From JAVJRN01 sp040218415 (GTDB taxonomy: Bacteria > Bacteroidota > Bacteroidia > Cytophagales > Cyclobacteriaceae), in the NCBI GenBank assembly GCA_040218415.1, contig JAVJRN010000066.1:124001-188000 (forward strand): 64,000 bases of DNA, given 5' to 3'. Each line of letters begins with the position of its first letter. Position 1 is the first letter of the stretch. Below the pieces are notes generated by a model that did no database searches, had not been told where the DNA came from, and saw nothing but the letters and a program-made list of their open reading frames with translations. A program made the position numbers and the translations under genes. Positions 1-9,317 of this stretch are shown one piece after another.

Positions 1-14
1 CCAACGCATTTGAC

Positions 15-1109
15 TTGAAAAACTCTGTCTACCAAGTAATCTTGTTTTTTATAGGTATTTTCTGCTTCACTGGGGTGCAAGCTCAAGATATTTATGAAGA
101 ATACGGTATTTACAGAAATCCTTTTAGGGTGTTCGCAAACAAATTTTCTTGGACGCTGACCACCGGTTACGGAGCAACGAATTATAAACACTCACTACAA
201 GGCTACACTTATTATCAAGATTTAAACAATCAATATATAAGTGCCAATTCATCTGACGCATCAAACGGATTATATCAAGGATACGAAAATTGGTTCAATG
301 GGCCTGCATTAGGTCCATCAGTATCAATTGCAGATCAGACCAACGTTCCTTTTCCAAGATTAAATGACCCGGTTAATAATCCATTTCTTGCCAACAGTCA
401 ATTGTTGCTTGATGCAGATAGCCTCGGGTTAGAGTTTAGCGGTATTTCAAACACAATACCTTTATTAGCTTCTGTGCATTATGAATTTCAGAAATTTCGA
501 ATTGGTCTTGGTTTTCAATTAGAGTACGTGAGCGTTTCTGCCTTGAGACCGAATGTTCGAGAAGATATCATTCGTCCATATATTCCTAATTTTAGTTCCA
601 CTTTCAATACGAAATTATTTGGCATTCTTGGCTATAAATTTCATGAATACTGGGATTATTCGTTTGTGGCGGAACTACAAGTGGGTAGAATTAATCCTGG
701 AAAGCAGTTCAATACAAATGCATTGGGAATTGGTCAAAATCTTTTCGTTAATCTAGGTGTAAGCATAGAAAAGAATCTTTCCGAGTATTTTAGAGTTGTC
801 GTCAGGCCAAGCTACGACTTCAGGAATTACACCATTAATATCCCTTCAGACGTTCCTTCCAGCATTCAGCATGATTACAATATGTTTGCTATCCAGATTG
901 GGGTAAGTATCAATATTCCAGAAATACCTCGCTCACCATACAAAAGTGATCATGTGCAATTAAAACATGTAATCACGGCTTCCGACGGGCAATTGATGGA
1001 AGTAAGAGGACAGCCGATTTGGAAAGCACAAAATCCAAAAGTAGGCCAAAATCATCGCAGATTATGGCGTTATAAACTAAAGAATAGACGAAAAATAGAC
1101 CCTTATTAA
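15..1109 (+). CDS. Predicted outer-membrane beta-barrel protein (start uncertain)
   Basis: About 364 residues. A Sec-type leader (Lys-Asn, then a hydrophobic stretch ending in VQA before QD) is followed by alternating polar/hydrophobic strands rich in Tyr, Phe and Asn, as in Bacteroidota outer-membrane barrels. The C-terminus is unusual: a basic, non-barrel tail (residues about 320-364, rich in Arg and Lys) follows the last apparent strand. The first usable codon is TTG at 15; the frame is open to the window edge, so an upstream ATG outside the window is possible. It lies 70 bp upstream of gyrA on the same strand. I do not recognise a named family; the barrel call is inferred from composition. 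Confidence 0.7.
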   Translation: MKNSVYQVILFFIGIFCFTGVQAQDIYEEYGIYRNPFRVFANKFSWTLTTGYGATNYKHSLQGYTYYQDLNNQYISANSSDASNGLYQGYENWFNGPALGPSVSIADQTNVPFPRLNDPVNNPFLANSQLLLDADSLGLEFSGISNTIPLLASVHYEFQKFRIGLGFQLEYVSVSALRPNVREDIIRPYIPNFSSTFNTKLFGILGYKFHEYWDYSFVAELQVGRINPGKQFNTNALGIGQNLFVNLGVSIEKNLSEYFRVVVRPSYDFRNYTINIPSDVPSSIQHDYNMFAIQIGVSINIPEIPRSPYKSDHVQLKHVITASDGQLMEVRGQPIWKAQNPKVGQNHRRLWRYKLKNRRKIDPY

Positions 1110-1179
1110 AACAACTGTTTTTAGTCGAAAAATTGCTTAAATTGCGCTTTAATTTAACGTAACAAGTTAACTTTTTTGC

Positions 1180-3744
1180 ATGTCAGACGGAGATATTGAA
1201 AACCCAACTGAGGAAAACTCAGGATCAAATTTTTCAGGCCAAAACATCATTCCTATAAATATTGAAGACGAAATGCGTGGCGCATACATTGATTACTCAA
1301 TGTCGGTCATCATTTCAAGAGCATTACCAGATGTTAGGGATGGACTAAAGCCAGTACATAGACGAATTCTCTATGGTATGCTGGAGCTTGGTGTGAACTA
1401 CAACAAGTCCTATAAAAAGTCAGCAAGGATTGTTGGTGAAGTCCTAGGTAAGTATCATCCCCACGGCGATAGTGCCGTTTATGACACGATGGTGCGGATG
1501 GCTCAAGAATGGTCACTACGATATATGCTGGTCGATGGACAAGGTAACTTTGGTTCGGTTGATGGTGATAGTCCAGCAGCCATGCGATATACGGAAGCCA
1601 GATTAAAGCGAATTGCGGAGGAAATGCTTGGAGACATCAACAAAAACACTGTTGATTTTCAGCCCAACTTTGATGACTCTCTAACAGAGCCTTCCGTTCT
1701 CCCTGCAAAAATTCCAAATTTATTATTAAATGGAGCAAGTGGAATAGCAGTTGGTATGGCCACCAATATGGCTCCTCATAACCTTACTGAGGTAGCTGAT
1801 GGCATAGCAGCATATATTGATAATCCAGAAATAACGATTGAAGAGTTAACGCAATATGTGTTAGCTCCAGATTTTCCAACAGGAGGAATTATATATGGAT
1901 ACACCGGAGTAAGAGCAGCCTTCGAGACTGGAAGAGGAAGAGTAATGATGCGTGCTAAAGCCGATGTGGAGACATTGAAGTCTGGTCGTGAGCAAATCAT
2001 CATAACCGAAATCCCTTACATGGTGAATAAGGCGTCTATGATAGAAAAGACGGCTCAGTTAATCAATGAAAAGAAAATAGAAGGTATTTCAGATATACGT
2101 GATGAGTCCGATAGAGATGGTATGCGTATAGTCTATGAATTAAAAAAGGACACCATTCCTAATGTAGTTCTGAATAATCTCTTCAAGCAAACCCAGTTGC
2201 AGTCGTCCTTTAGTGTGAACAATGTTGCATTGGTTAAAGGCCGACCGAGAACTTTAAACTTGAAAGATCTCATACAATATTATGTTGAGCACAGGCATGA
2301 GATAGTTGTTAGAAGAACACAATATGAGTTACAAGAAGCTGAAAAACGTGCACATATTCTTCAGGGTTACTTAATAGCACTAGACAATCTTGATGAAGTT
2401 ATCAATCTTATAAGAAGTTCTAGAGACCCTGAAATTGCCAGAAACGGATTGATTGAGAGGTTTGATTTATCTGAAATTCAGGCCAGAGCCATTCTCGACA
2501 TGCGTCTTCAAAGACTTACGGGTCTTGAGCGTGAGAAAATTCAGAAGGAATACGATGAAATCATTGAGTTAATCGAAGATTTGAAAGACATACTTTCCAA
2601 TGAAATCCGTCGAATGGAGATCATCAAAACGGAATTACTAGAAGTAAAAGAGCGATATGGTGATGCAAGAAGAACTGAAATAGTTCATGCAGCTGATGAG
2701 TTTACAGCGGAAGATATGATTCCAGATGATGAGATGGTGATTACCATTTCCCATCAGGGATATATCAAAAGAACGCCACTGATAGAGTACAGAACTCAGG
2801 GAAGAGGTGGTGTAGGTTCCAAAGCTGCGACATCAAAAGATGATGACTTTACAGAACATTTATTTGTTGCAACTAATCATAATTACTTACTCATATTTAC
2901 AGAGTTTGGTAAAGTATTTTGGCACAAAGTATGGGCTATACCTGAAGGAAGTAAGATTTCCAAAGGAAGAGCCATTCAGAATTTGATCAATATTGATGCG
3001 GATGATAAAGTACGGGCAGTGATCAATGTGAAAACACTGGATGACCCTGACTACATCAACAACAATTTTTTAATCATGTGTACGTCCAAGGGAACCATTA
3101 AAAAGACGACACTTGAAGCGTACAGCCGACCAAGACAAAATGGAATAAATGCGATTACCATTCATGAGGGCGATAAGTTGTTAAATGTTCGCTTAACCAA
3201 TGGCAACAATCATGTAATCATAGCCTCAAATGCAGGTCGTGCAATTACTTTCCAAGAGGCCGATGTTCGACCAATGGGACGAATGGCTTCCGGTGTTAGA
3301 GGAATTAGACTTGCAGAAGGACAATTTGTAGTTGGTATGGTATGTGTTGATCAAAATGACCCAGGAACTTTACTCGTAGTTTCAGAAAGAGGTTACGGGA
3401 AAAGATCCCTTCTCGAAGATTATAGAATTACAAAAAGAGGGGGTAAAGGCGTAAAGACAATGAACGTAACTGATAAAACAGGAACACTTGTTGCTATCAA
3501 TGAAGTATTTGATGGAGACGATCTGATGATAATAAATAGATCAGGAATCGCCATTAGAATGGGAGTAAACTCACTAAGAGTCATGGGAAGAGCAACTCAA
3601 GGTGTGAGATTAATTCGATTAAATGAAAATGACAGTATTTCTGCAATAGAAGTGGTGTCTAACCTCGCTGTAGATGTCTTACCTGAAGGAGAAGAAAATA
3701 GCAACCCAGAAGGTGAGGAACCAACAGAGGGAAATGTTGATTAA
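1180..3744 (+). CDS. gyrA: DNA gyrase subunit A
   Basis: GyrA is the DNA breakage-reunion subunit of gyrase, which introduces negative supercoils with GyrB in the cytoplasm. The 854-residue protein has the N-terminal winged-helix/tower region with the catalytic tyrosine at Y137 (motif AAMRYTEARL). The quinolone-determining region reads HPHGDSAVYDTMVRMAQ, with Ser98 and Asp102 matching the wild-type residues of E. coli Ser83 and Asp87. Six C-terminal beta-pinwheel repeats follow, including a GyrA-box-like TKRGGKG near residue 750. A short acidic Glu-rich tail ends the protein, as in many Bacteroidota. The ATG at 1180 sits directly after a T-rich stretch, so the leader is very short or absent. 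Full length, intact. Confidence 0.98.
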   Translation: MSDGDIENPTEENSGSNFSGQNIIPINIEDEMRGAYIDYSMSVIISRALPDVRDGLKPVHRRILYGMLELGVNYNKSYKKSARIVGEVLGKYHPHGDSAVYDTMVRMAQEWSLRYMLVDGQGNFGSVDGDSPAAMRYTEARLKRIAEEMLGDINKNTVDFQPNFDDSLTEPSVLPAKIPNLLLNGASGIAVGMATNMAPHNLTEVADGIAAYIDNPEITIEELTQYVLAPDFPTGGIIYGYTGVRAAFETGRGRVMMRAKADVETLKSGREQIIITEIPYMVNKASMIEKTAQLINEKKIEGISDIRDESDRDGMRIVYELKKDTIPNVVLNNLFKQTQLQSSFSVNNVALVKGRPRTLNLKDLIQYYVEHRHEIVVRRTQYELQEAEKRAHILQGYLIALDNLDEVINLIRSSRDPEIARNGLIERFDLSEIQARAILDMRLQRLTGLEREKIQKEYDEIIELIEDLKDILSNEIRRMEIIKTELLEVKERYGDARRTEIVHAADEFTAEDMIPDDEMVITISHQGYIKRTPLIEYRTQGRGGVGSKAATSKDDDFTEHLFVATNHNYLLIFTEFGKVFWHKVWAIPEGSKISKGRAIQNLINIDADDKVRAVINVKTLDDPDYINNNFLIMCTSKGTIKKTTLEAYSRPRQNGINAITIHEGDKLLNVRLTNGNNHVIIASNAGRAITFQEADVRPMGRMASGVRGIRLAEGQFVVGMVCVDQNDPGTLLVVSERGYGKRSLLEDYRITKRGGKGVKTMNVTDKTGTLVAINEVFDGDDLMIINRSGIAIRMGVNSLRVMGRATQGVRLIRLNENDSISAIEVVSNLAVDVLPEGEENSNPEGEEPTEGNVD

Positions 3745-3774
3745 TTTTATAAATAAACAGAAACTAGTATACTA

Positions 3775-4950
3775 ATGAAACAACTGTATGTGTTCCTATT
3801 GGCATGTTTTATCGGTTTTGCCGGCTACAGTCAGAAGGAAAAAAAACCCAAAATTAACAAAGCAAATTCTCTGAGAGAAAAAGGAGAATTGGTCGAAGCT
3901 AAATCCATCATTGATGCTGCTACCCAGCACGAAAAAACAAAAGATGATGGAAAAACCTACTATTACAGAGGTTTGATCTATGCAACCATAGATACTACAT
4001 CAAATGCAGAACATGCTGCTCTTTCTGATAATGCGCTGACTATTGCAATGGAGTCATTCAATAAAGCGAAAGAAATGGGCGAAGCTTCAAGCTATTATGT
4101 GAATAATGATATTGGACTACCTATTTTGCTTGCTCAGCAAATAGATGGTTATTATAGTTATTATTATAACATAGGTGTTACTGGATTTAGTGATGGAGAA
4201 TACGAAAAAGCAGTTAGCGGATTTGAAAATTCTTATTTGATATTCCCAACGGATACCAATGCTTATATCAATGCGGCCTATGCCGCACATAATGGTGAGT
4301 TGTACGATGCGGCCAAAAAGAACTATCAAGCGGCTATTGATAATGGAGCTGTTTCAAAAGATCTTTTTTACAACTACATCAACATACTTACCAGCATAGA
4401 TAATGATAATGAGACAGCTTTAGAGGTTGTGAGAAGTGGGAGAGAAATATATCCTACGGACGCTACACTTGCTAAGAATGAGATCAATATGTTGATTCAA
4501 CTAGACAGAATTGACGATGCAAAGACCAACCTTGAAAAGGCCATCGAGGCTGAGCCAGATAACCCCAATCTTTATTTCACCCTTGCATCAATGTATGAGC
4601 AACTTGATGATGAGGAAGCTGCTTTAAACGCATACAGAAATGCTTTGAAAGTTGACCCGAACCATTTTGAATCTAATTTCAATATGGGTGTGATCATGAT
4701 AGACAGAGCAAGTGCAGTGATCAAAAAAAGGAATGATCTTGGCGTTTCAAAAGCGGATTTGAAAAAAGCTGCTGCAATGGAGCCAGTGATTAATCAAAAA
4801 CTAAAAGAGGCTTTACCGCAATGGGAGAAAGTATATGAAGTGAGACCAACAGAAAAATCAGCAATTGAGACATTGAGATATATTTATTCAATGCTGAAAA
4901 TGAATAAGAAAGCAGATGAAATGCAGGATGCATTGGATGCACTAGAATAA
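3775..4950 (+). CDS. Secreted tetratricopeptide-repeat protein
   Basis: 391 residues with a signal peptide (cleavage after about residue 19, GYS-Q) and several TPR units. The clearest lie around residues 135-165, 245-275 and 265-300, with the TPR pattern of small residues at helix contacts and Pro-Asn/Asp-Pro at unit ends (EAEPDNPNLYF, KVDPNHFESNF). TPRs are protein-docking solenoids; the leader points to the periplasm or the inner face of the outer membrane. It starts 30 bp after gyrA and ends at a strong terminator, so the two may be co-transcribed. The partner and role cannot be read from the sequence. Confidence 0.85.
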   Translation: MKQLYVFLLACFIGFAGYSQKEKKPKINKANSLREKGELVEAKSIIDAATQHEKTKDDGKTYYYRGLIYATIDTTSNAEHAALSDNALTIAMESFNKAKEMGEASSYYVNNDIGLPILLAQQIDGYYSYYYNIGVTGFSDGEYEKAVSGFENSYLIFPTDTNAYINAAYAAHNGELYDAAKKNYQAAIDNGAVSKDLFYNYINILTSIDNDNETALEVVRSGREIYPTDATLAKNEINMLIQLDRIDDAKTNLEKAIEAEPDNPNLYFTLASMYEQLDDEEAALNAYRNALKVDPNHFESNFNMGVIMIDRASAVIKKRNDLGVSKADLKKAAAMEPVINQKLKEALPQWEKVYEVRPTEKSAIETLRYIYSMLKMNKKADEMQDALDALE

Positions 4951-4970
4951 GTACACTACTTCAGAAAATA

Positions 4971-5006
4971 AAAAAAAGCCGGTAGTCATATACCGGCTTT
5001 TTTTTG
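4971..5006 (+). terminator. Rho-independent terminator after the gyrA-TPR unit
   Basis: A perfect GCCGGTA/TACCGGC stem with a 6-nt loop is flanked by an A-run on the left and eight T on the right. It is strong on the plus strand, and the A-run lets it also work in reverse. Confidence 0.9.
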
Positions 5007-5133
5007 GCTTTACTCTATTTTGTTTCAAAATATACCAACGAGTACTTGGTCACTACCTAATTATTCCTGTTTACTTCAAATCAAAATGTAAGTCTATTTG
5101 TTAATAAGATATTACATCACAACCTAAAAGACT

Positions 5134-5532
5134 ATGATTACAATTTCATCTAACAGCATCGACGAATTAAATTCTATCTATAAAAAACTGAAGAAAGACT
5201 TTGAAGCTACTGACGGCATCAAATTAAATCAAGACAGTATGGAATATGAGCTCGTACTTATAAAACCATCTCTAGATTTAGCTACTCGATCTATTCTTGA
5301 AAAAGTATTGGATAATGTAGATCTTCTTGATGAACAAGAATTGCTCACAGGATTAAATTGGGAGCAATTAACAATGGAGATGGAAGAAGAACTCACCATT
5401 ACATCATTGAAACCGCTAAAGATCGTCTGGCCCGATCTGTCAAGCGATAGGCGTAAAGCGAGCTTTATTTATATAGTAAAAGAGTTGGGGATAGAACCAA
5501 AAAATGCTGAAGTTAAGGTCAAGGCTAGTTAA
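5134..5532 (+). CDS. Small hypothetical cytosolic protein
   Basis: 132 residues with no signal peptide or membrane segment; acidic and Leu/Ile-rich with predicted helices. The region around residues 75-115 (LTISLKPLKIVWPDLSSDRR in outline) is the most distinctive. I do not recognise the family. It sits alone between two hairpin terminators, so it is probably monocistronic. Codon use and composition match the neighbours, which supports a real gene. Confidence 0.7.
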   Translation: MITISSNSIDELNSIYKKLKKDFEATDGIKLNQDSMEYELVLIKPSLDLATRSILEKVLDNVDLLDEQELLTGLNWEQLTMEMEEELTITSLKPLKIVWPDLSSDRRKASFIYIVKELGIEPKNAEVKVKAS

Positions 5533-5559
5533 TTGAATACGGACACTTCATATAGAAAC

Positions 5560-5591
5560 AAAAAAGGCTACTTCAGAAGTAGCCTTTTTTG
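5560..5591. terminator. Bidirectional terminator between convergent genes
   Basis: The stem GGCTACTTC/GAAGTAGCC carries a short loop, an A-run on the left and a T-run on the right. It can end both the plus-strand gene at 5532 and the minus-strand thioredoxin operon ending at 5632. Confidence 0.88.
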
Positions 5592-5631
5592 TTATATTTT
5601 GATTCAATCCAGAGTTGGTCAATAATGAAGT

Positions 5632-5886
5632 CTAGTCAATGGATCCAGTGACTCGCTTCATGAAGCCATTGAGCGCATCTTTTTGAGACTTTCCTTCTTT
5701 CATTTCTTTATGAACCTCTATGGCTCCATATAAGTTGGACAACATTTCACCTAGTACATCCATCTCTTCATCTTTCAACCCTGGTGCTTCGGTGTAATGT
5801 TCAATAAGCTCAATCGCTTCATTCACCCAATCTTCGTCATTTTGCTCTACAAATGACGTCACATGTTTAATTATTGGCAATTTCAT
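5632..5886 (-). CDS. DUF6952 family small protein
   Basis: 84 residues, acidic and helical, with the pattern I associate with DUF6952: MKLPIIKHV at the start, an EEMDVLGEMLSNLYGA block in the middle and NGFMKRVTGSID at the end. This family commonly sits directly downstream of a thioredoxin in Bacteroidota. Here its ATG overlaps the thioredoxin 3' end by 20 bp, so translation is probably coupled. The function is unknown; context suggests a partner in thiol redox or peroxide defence. Confidence 0.8.
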   Translation of the reverse strand: MKLPIIKHVTSFVEQNDEDWVNEAIELIEHYTEAPGLKDEEMDVLGEMLSNLYGAIEVHKEMKEGKSQKDALNGFMKRVTGSID

Positions 5887-6178
5887 CTAATACGCTAATT
5901 ATAACTGATTCTTTATTTCCTGCACTTTGACCAACGAGCTTACCTCCCTTAAAGCCTGCAAAAGTTGGAAGATTTTTAACTTCAGCTAATGCTCTGGAGT
6001 TTGGCTGCTTTTCGGCATCTACATATACAAATTTAACATCTTCATTGGTCAAAGCAAGCCTTTTGAATTTAGGCTTTACCAGACGACAATTTCCGCACCA
6101 CGTTGCTCCATATTGTACGATTACCTTATCGTTTTCTTTAATAATCTGATCTAGGGTATCACTTTCTAATTCTATCAT
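5867..6178 (-). CDS. Thioredoxin family protein
   Basis: 103 residues, a single thioredoxin fold without a leader, so cytosolic. The active site is Cys28-Gly-Asn-Cys31 (ATWCGNCRLVKP) rather than CGPC. The cis-proline lies in KNLPTFAGFKGG. The CGNC site is usual in the Bacteroidota thioredoxin-like family linked to DUF6952. It is the first gene of a two-gene minus-strand operon, divergent from 6371. The reaction is dithiol-disulphide exchange; the partner is not known. Confidence 0.9.
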   Translation of the reverse strand: MIELESDTLDQIIKENDKVIVQYGATWCGNCRLVKPKFKRLALTNEDVKFVYVDAEKQPNSRALAEVKNLPTFAGFKGGKLVGQSAGNKESVIISVLDEIANN

Positions 6179-6370
6179 CGTTTGTTTATTTTAATTATGA
6201 TGCAAAGGTCAATACAATATCATTGCTTTGTTCAATGATAGGATAAGTATTACTTATAGACAAAGCTAACTTAATAAGACGGGTTATTTTTTGCTAAAAA
6301 AGTAAAATAAATCTAAACATTAAAGTGTAGATACAGTATATGTACATACACATATAAACATTGACTAATT

Positions 6371-6724
6371 ATGACATTAAAAGAAAAAACAGAAGACATC
6401 TACAACATGATAGGACAAGGTCAATTGCTAGAGGCATTTGATAAATATTATGCGGAGAACATCGTTATGACCGAGCCTAGAGGAACAAGAGAAGGTAAAG
6501 CAGCTTGTAGAGAATATGAAGTTCAATTTCTTAATAGCGTGAAAGAATTTCACGGTATGGAAGTGAAGGCGGTAACCTCGGACGAAGCTGCTGGTATCAC
6601 CATGCATCAAACATCAATGGATGTAACTTTTCAAGATGGGAACAGAATGGAAATGGAACAAGTGGGTGTGCAGAAATGGGAGAACGGACAGATTGTTCAC
6701 GAACAATTCTATTATAAAGGATAA
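6371..6724 (+). CDS. SnoaL-like / NTF2-fold protein
   Basis: 117 residues, the usual size of a single NTF2-fold domain. The N-terminal helix pattern (IYNMIGQGQLLEAFDKYYAE), the NIVMTEPRG turn and the closing strands (WENGQIVHEQFYY) are typical of SnoaL-like proteins. These act as small hydrolases or isomerases or as binding domains in the cytoplasm; no substrate can be read here. Monocistronic: it has its own upstream region shared with the divergent thioredoxin gene and a terminator directly downstream. Confidence 0.85.
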   Translation: MTLKEKTEDIYNMIGQGQLLEAFDKYYAENIVMTEPRGTREGKAACREYEVQFLNSVKEFHGMEVKAVTSDEAAGITMHQTSMDVTFQDGNRMEMEQVGVQKWENGQIVHEQFYYKG

Positions 6725-6759
6725 TACCCCTAAGGTTAATTTCAAAACCAATTCTTAAA

Positions 6760-6793
6760 CCTCATGCCAAAATAGTTGGCATGAGGTTTTTTT
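6760..6793 (+). terminator. Rho-independent terminator of the SnoaL-like gene
   Basis: An 11-bp perfect stem, CCTCATGCCAA/TTGGCATGAGG, with a 5-nt loop and a following run of seven T. Confidence 0.92.
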
Positions 6794-7234
6794 ATGTCCA
6801 AAAATTATTGATTTGTGTTTTTCTTTTCAAACGACTTAATTGTAAAAGTCATTTGTTGAGGGTCATATCTTTCTTTACATTTTCTTAGTCAACAGCGTAT
6901 TTCTATTTTGTCGAATGAATGACGATTTTGATCACGCCCATATTATTGCAGCGTGTTGATAGTATTTACATGGGTTTTCATTAATCTAAACTTGGATGTT
7001 TTACTTGGTTCAGTGAGTACTGAAAGCTAAAAGAATGGCCAACCAATTATAACTGCTAGCATCAACACAGTTTTTAAAGTAAAGCATCAGGGCTCCATTA
7101 TGCCAGCAGCCACTCGTATTTAGATTTCTTAGTTTAGTAGTAGCATTAAAACTTTAAGTTAATAGTCATAACTCTCTATTTAATAAGGTGTTATGTTGCT
7201 TTACTTATTGCTGACTTAAGACTCAAACAGAAGA
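6794..7234. other. Gene-free stretch
   Basis: About 440 bp of AT-rich sequence between a terminator and the SRPBCC pseudogene. I see no reading frame, hairpin with a T-run or repeat copy that I can support. Confidence 0.6.
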
Positions 7235-7717
7235 TTATTTGGTTATACTTTTCTTTGCAAATCGAGGGAATGTTATCCAAAATAGCTTTTGTAGATTCAT
7301 CCAACTAGCTTCAATCCAAGGCTTTACCCAATAACTGACCTTGCATTTAATGATCGTTTTTCTGTCTTTTTCGGTAGTCCAGAATTCGAGCCGGTACGGG
7401 CGAACCCAGCGTATGCTCAAGGCATAACTACCATAGAAATACTGTAAATCGCGATAATTAGCGCTGATTTCCATGAGTTTACCTGCAAAATTGATCATTG
7501 GACCGTAGTGAATGTTGAATACGCCCAGATGAAAGCCATTGGGTATGTTTTCAGGGTCGGGACTCTAAAACTCTACTTTATATGGCCAAACTTGGGTGTC
7601 AGTGAAGGTTCGTGGATCATTCAACCATTTCCAAACACTTTTTGATGGTGCATCTATCTGAAAATCAAAGGAGTAACTGCTTGACTTAAAGCCTTCTGGC
7701 TGTGGTTGTAAGTACAT
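7235..7717 (-). pseudogene. SRPBCC (START-like) family gene broken by an in-frame TAG
   Basis: Read on the minus strand from ATG 7717 the frame is 161 codons and gives an SRPBCC-type protein: an early SFDFQIDAPSKSVWKWLNDP block, a middle GVFNIHYGPMINFAGKLMEI block and a later RDLQYFYGSYALSIRWVRP block ending in helices. At 7565-7567 (codon 51) there is an in-frame TAG right after the KVEF residues; otherwise the frame runs on unbroken. SRPBCC proteins bind hydrophobic ligands. No frameshift is needed, so the break is a single point mutation and probably recent. Without correction only a roughly 87-residue C-terminal piece is open. Confidence 0.8.
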
Positions 7718-7951
7718 ATGGTGGAAACCCGATTCTCTAACCTTTGTTCAAAGCCAGGGGTCGAATACCTCGAAAAGGAGCATGACATAATGTCAAAACC
7801 CATTATGAATTTCATAATGCAAATTTATAACCATCATAAAACCAATGGTTTAGATGGGTTGTGTTAAATTAGATCGTTCCTTGAGTGCTACATATTCAAG
7901 TAGCTAAATAAAAAGCCATAAACACAATGGTTTTTTGTTGGTTAATCAATC

Positions 7952-8359
7952 ATGTTGACAACCATAATCATTTGGAGCTTGATGCTAAATTTTGACCAAG
8001 ATGGAATTGATGCTTATCGGTGGAAAAATAGAATCATCATTCAGTTTGTGGAAGAGTATAGCGTCTATGATAAGAAGTATTGGCGCAAGTATGAGCAACC
8101 TCTCAAAGAACGAGATATTGTTGTTTTCATCGTATCGCTAAAAAAAAATCAAATGCTTTCCTTATATGACGAACTAGAAAGTGTGGAAGCGAAACCTTTA
8201 ATTGAACAATTTGATAAAGAGAAGGTATCTAAAATGATATTGATTGGTAAGGATGGCGGTCAAAAATGGGAGGGCAGTTTACACGAAAATCCTCAGTTTA
8301 TTTTTGATAAAATTGACACCATGCCGATGAGACAAAGTGAACTGAACCAAAGGAATTAA
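7952..8359 (+). CDS. DUF4174 domain-containing protein
   Basis: 135 residues. The DUF4174 signature is visible: YRWKNRIIIQF near residue 22, an acidic ERD site near residue 52 and the LIGKDGGQKWEG block near residue 97. The fold is thioredoxin-like without the CxxC active site. The first 12 residues are hydrophobic and may be a short leader or anchor. Its stop is 12 bp before the glutathione peroxidase start, so the two are an operon, suggesting an oxidative-stress context. The biochemical role of DUF4174 in bacteria is not settled. Confidence 0.82.
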   Translation: MLTTIIIWSLMLNFDQDGIDAYRWKNRIIIQFVEEYSVYDKKYWRKYEQPLKERDIVVFIVSLKKNQMLSLYDELESVEAKPLIEQFDKEKVSKMILIGKDGGQKWEGSLHENPQFIFDKIDTMPMRQSELNQRN

Positions 8360-8371
8360 CCCTGATAAGAT

Positions 8372-8893
8372 ATGTTTTTATTGATTTTGATTTTACAACT
8401 TAATGTAGGTATGACAGATATATACAATATTGAAGTGGAAACGCTGACTGGAGAAACAACAACCTTGGCGAAGTACAAAGGCAAAAAAATAATAATTGTC
8501 AATACGGCTTCTGAATGTGGCTATACGCCACAGTATGAGGATTTTCAAGCATTGCACGAATTGCATGGTGATAAAGTAGCCATTTTAGGATTTCCCTCGA
8601 ATCAGTTTGGTGGACAAGAGCCAGGATCAAATGATCAAATAGCTTCTTTTTGTAAGAAAAACTATGGCGTCTCTTTTGATATGTTTTCAAAAATTGATGT
8701 TAAAGGTGACAAGAAACACCCTTTGTATCAATGGCTTACTGACGAAGATCTGAATGGATGGAATAGCCAAGAACCAAGTTGGAATTTTTGTAAGTTTTTG
8801 ATTGATCAAAATGGGAAGTTGATCAAGTTCTATCGATCAGGAGAAAATCCCATGGATACCGAAATCCTAAATTGGGTGATCGCGACAGACTAA
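8372..8893 (+). CDS. Glutathione peroxidase family (Cys-type thiol peroxidase)
   Basis: 173 residues with the three GPx blocks: NTASECGYTPQY with peroxidatic Cys49 in place of selenocysteine, GFPSNQFGGQEPG, and WNFCKFLIDQNG. The tetrad residues (Cys49, Gln of NQFGGQ, Trp-Asn of WNF) are all present. It reduces hydroperoxides, in such Cys-type enzymes usually with thioredoxin as donor. The first 13 residues are hydrophobic; either they form a leader or the real start is the ATG at 8411. It lies second in the operon with the DUF4174 gene. Confidence 0.93.
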   Translation: MFLLILILQLNVGMTDIYNIEVETLTGETTTLAKYKGKKIIIVNTASECGYTPQYEDFQALHELHGDKVAILGFPSNQFGGQEPGSNDQIASFCKKNYGVSFDMFSKIDVKGDKKHPLYQWLTDEDLNGWNSQEPSWNFCKFLIDQNGKLIKFYRSGENPMDTEILNWVIATD

Positions 8894-8978
8894 CAATTCT
8901 TGTTAAGTTCATGAGAATAGGGTTACTTTTCAAAACAGCAGCTATTTTAACTACATTTAGATTAAAATAGTCAAATAT

Positions 8979-9317
8979 ATGAAAACAGGTTTAATAGGAG
9001 AGTTTGAGGAGATTGTCTTGTTAACGATCATAGTTTTAGAAAGCGAAGCTTATGGTGTGTCAATTAAGCGATATATAGAAGAGAATCTGGATCGAAGTGT
9101 GAGTCTCGGTGCGATGCGTAGTGCTTTGGATCGCCTGGAGCAAAAAGGTTATCTCGAATCCCAATTTGGAGAACCAACAGCTGTGCGAGGTGGCAAACGA
9201 AAGAAGTTTTTTGTGATTACCAGTCATGGATTTAAGGTGGTTGAACAGGTGAAAAATACCAGAGAAAAGTTATGGAATGCAGTACCCAAAACAGCTCACA
9301 AATTTTATATAGTATAA
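8979..9317 (+). CDS. PadR family transcriptional regulator
   Basis: 112 residues forming one winged helix: EFEEIVLLTIIVL helix, AYGVSIKRYIEEN recognition region, ALDRLEQKGYLES, and the wing GGKRKKFFVITSHG. There is only a short C-terminal tail, as in PadR subfamily 2 proteins. In Cytophagales such genes usually precede an FtsX-like ABC permease gene; here the next 1.5 kb is non-coding or degenerate, so the regulator appears orphaned. It binds DNA in the cytoplasm; the ligand and targets are unknown. Confidence 0.9.
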   Translation: MKTGLIGEFEEIVLLTIIVLESEAYGVSIKRYIEENLDRSVSLGAMRSALDRLEQKGYLESQFGEPTAVRGGKRKKFFVITSHGFKVVEQVKNTREKLWNAVPKTAHKFYIV

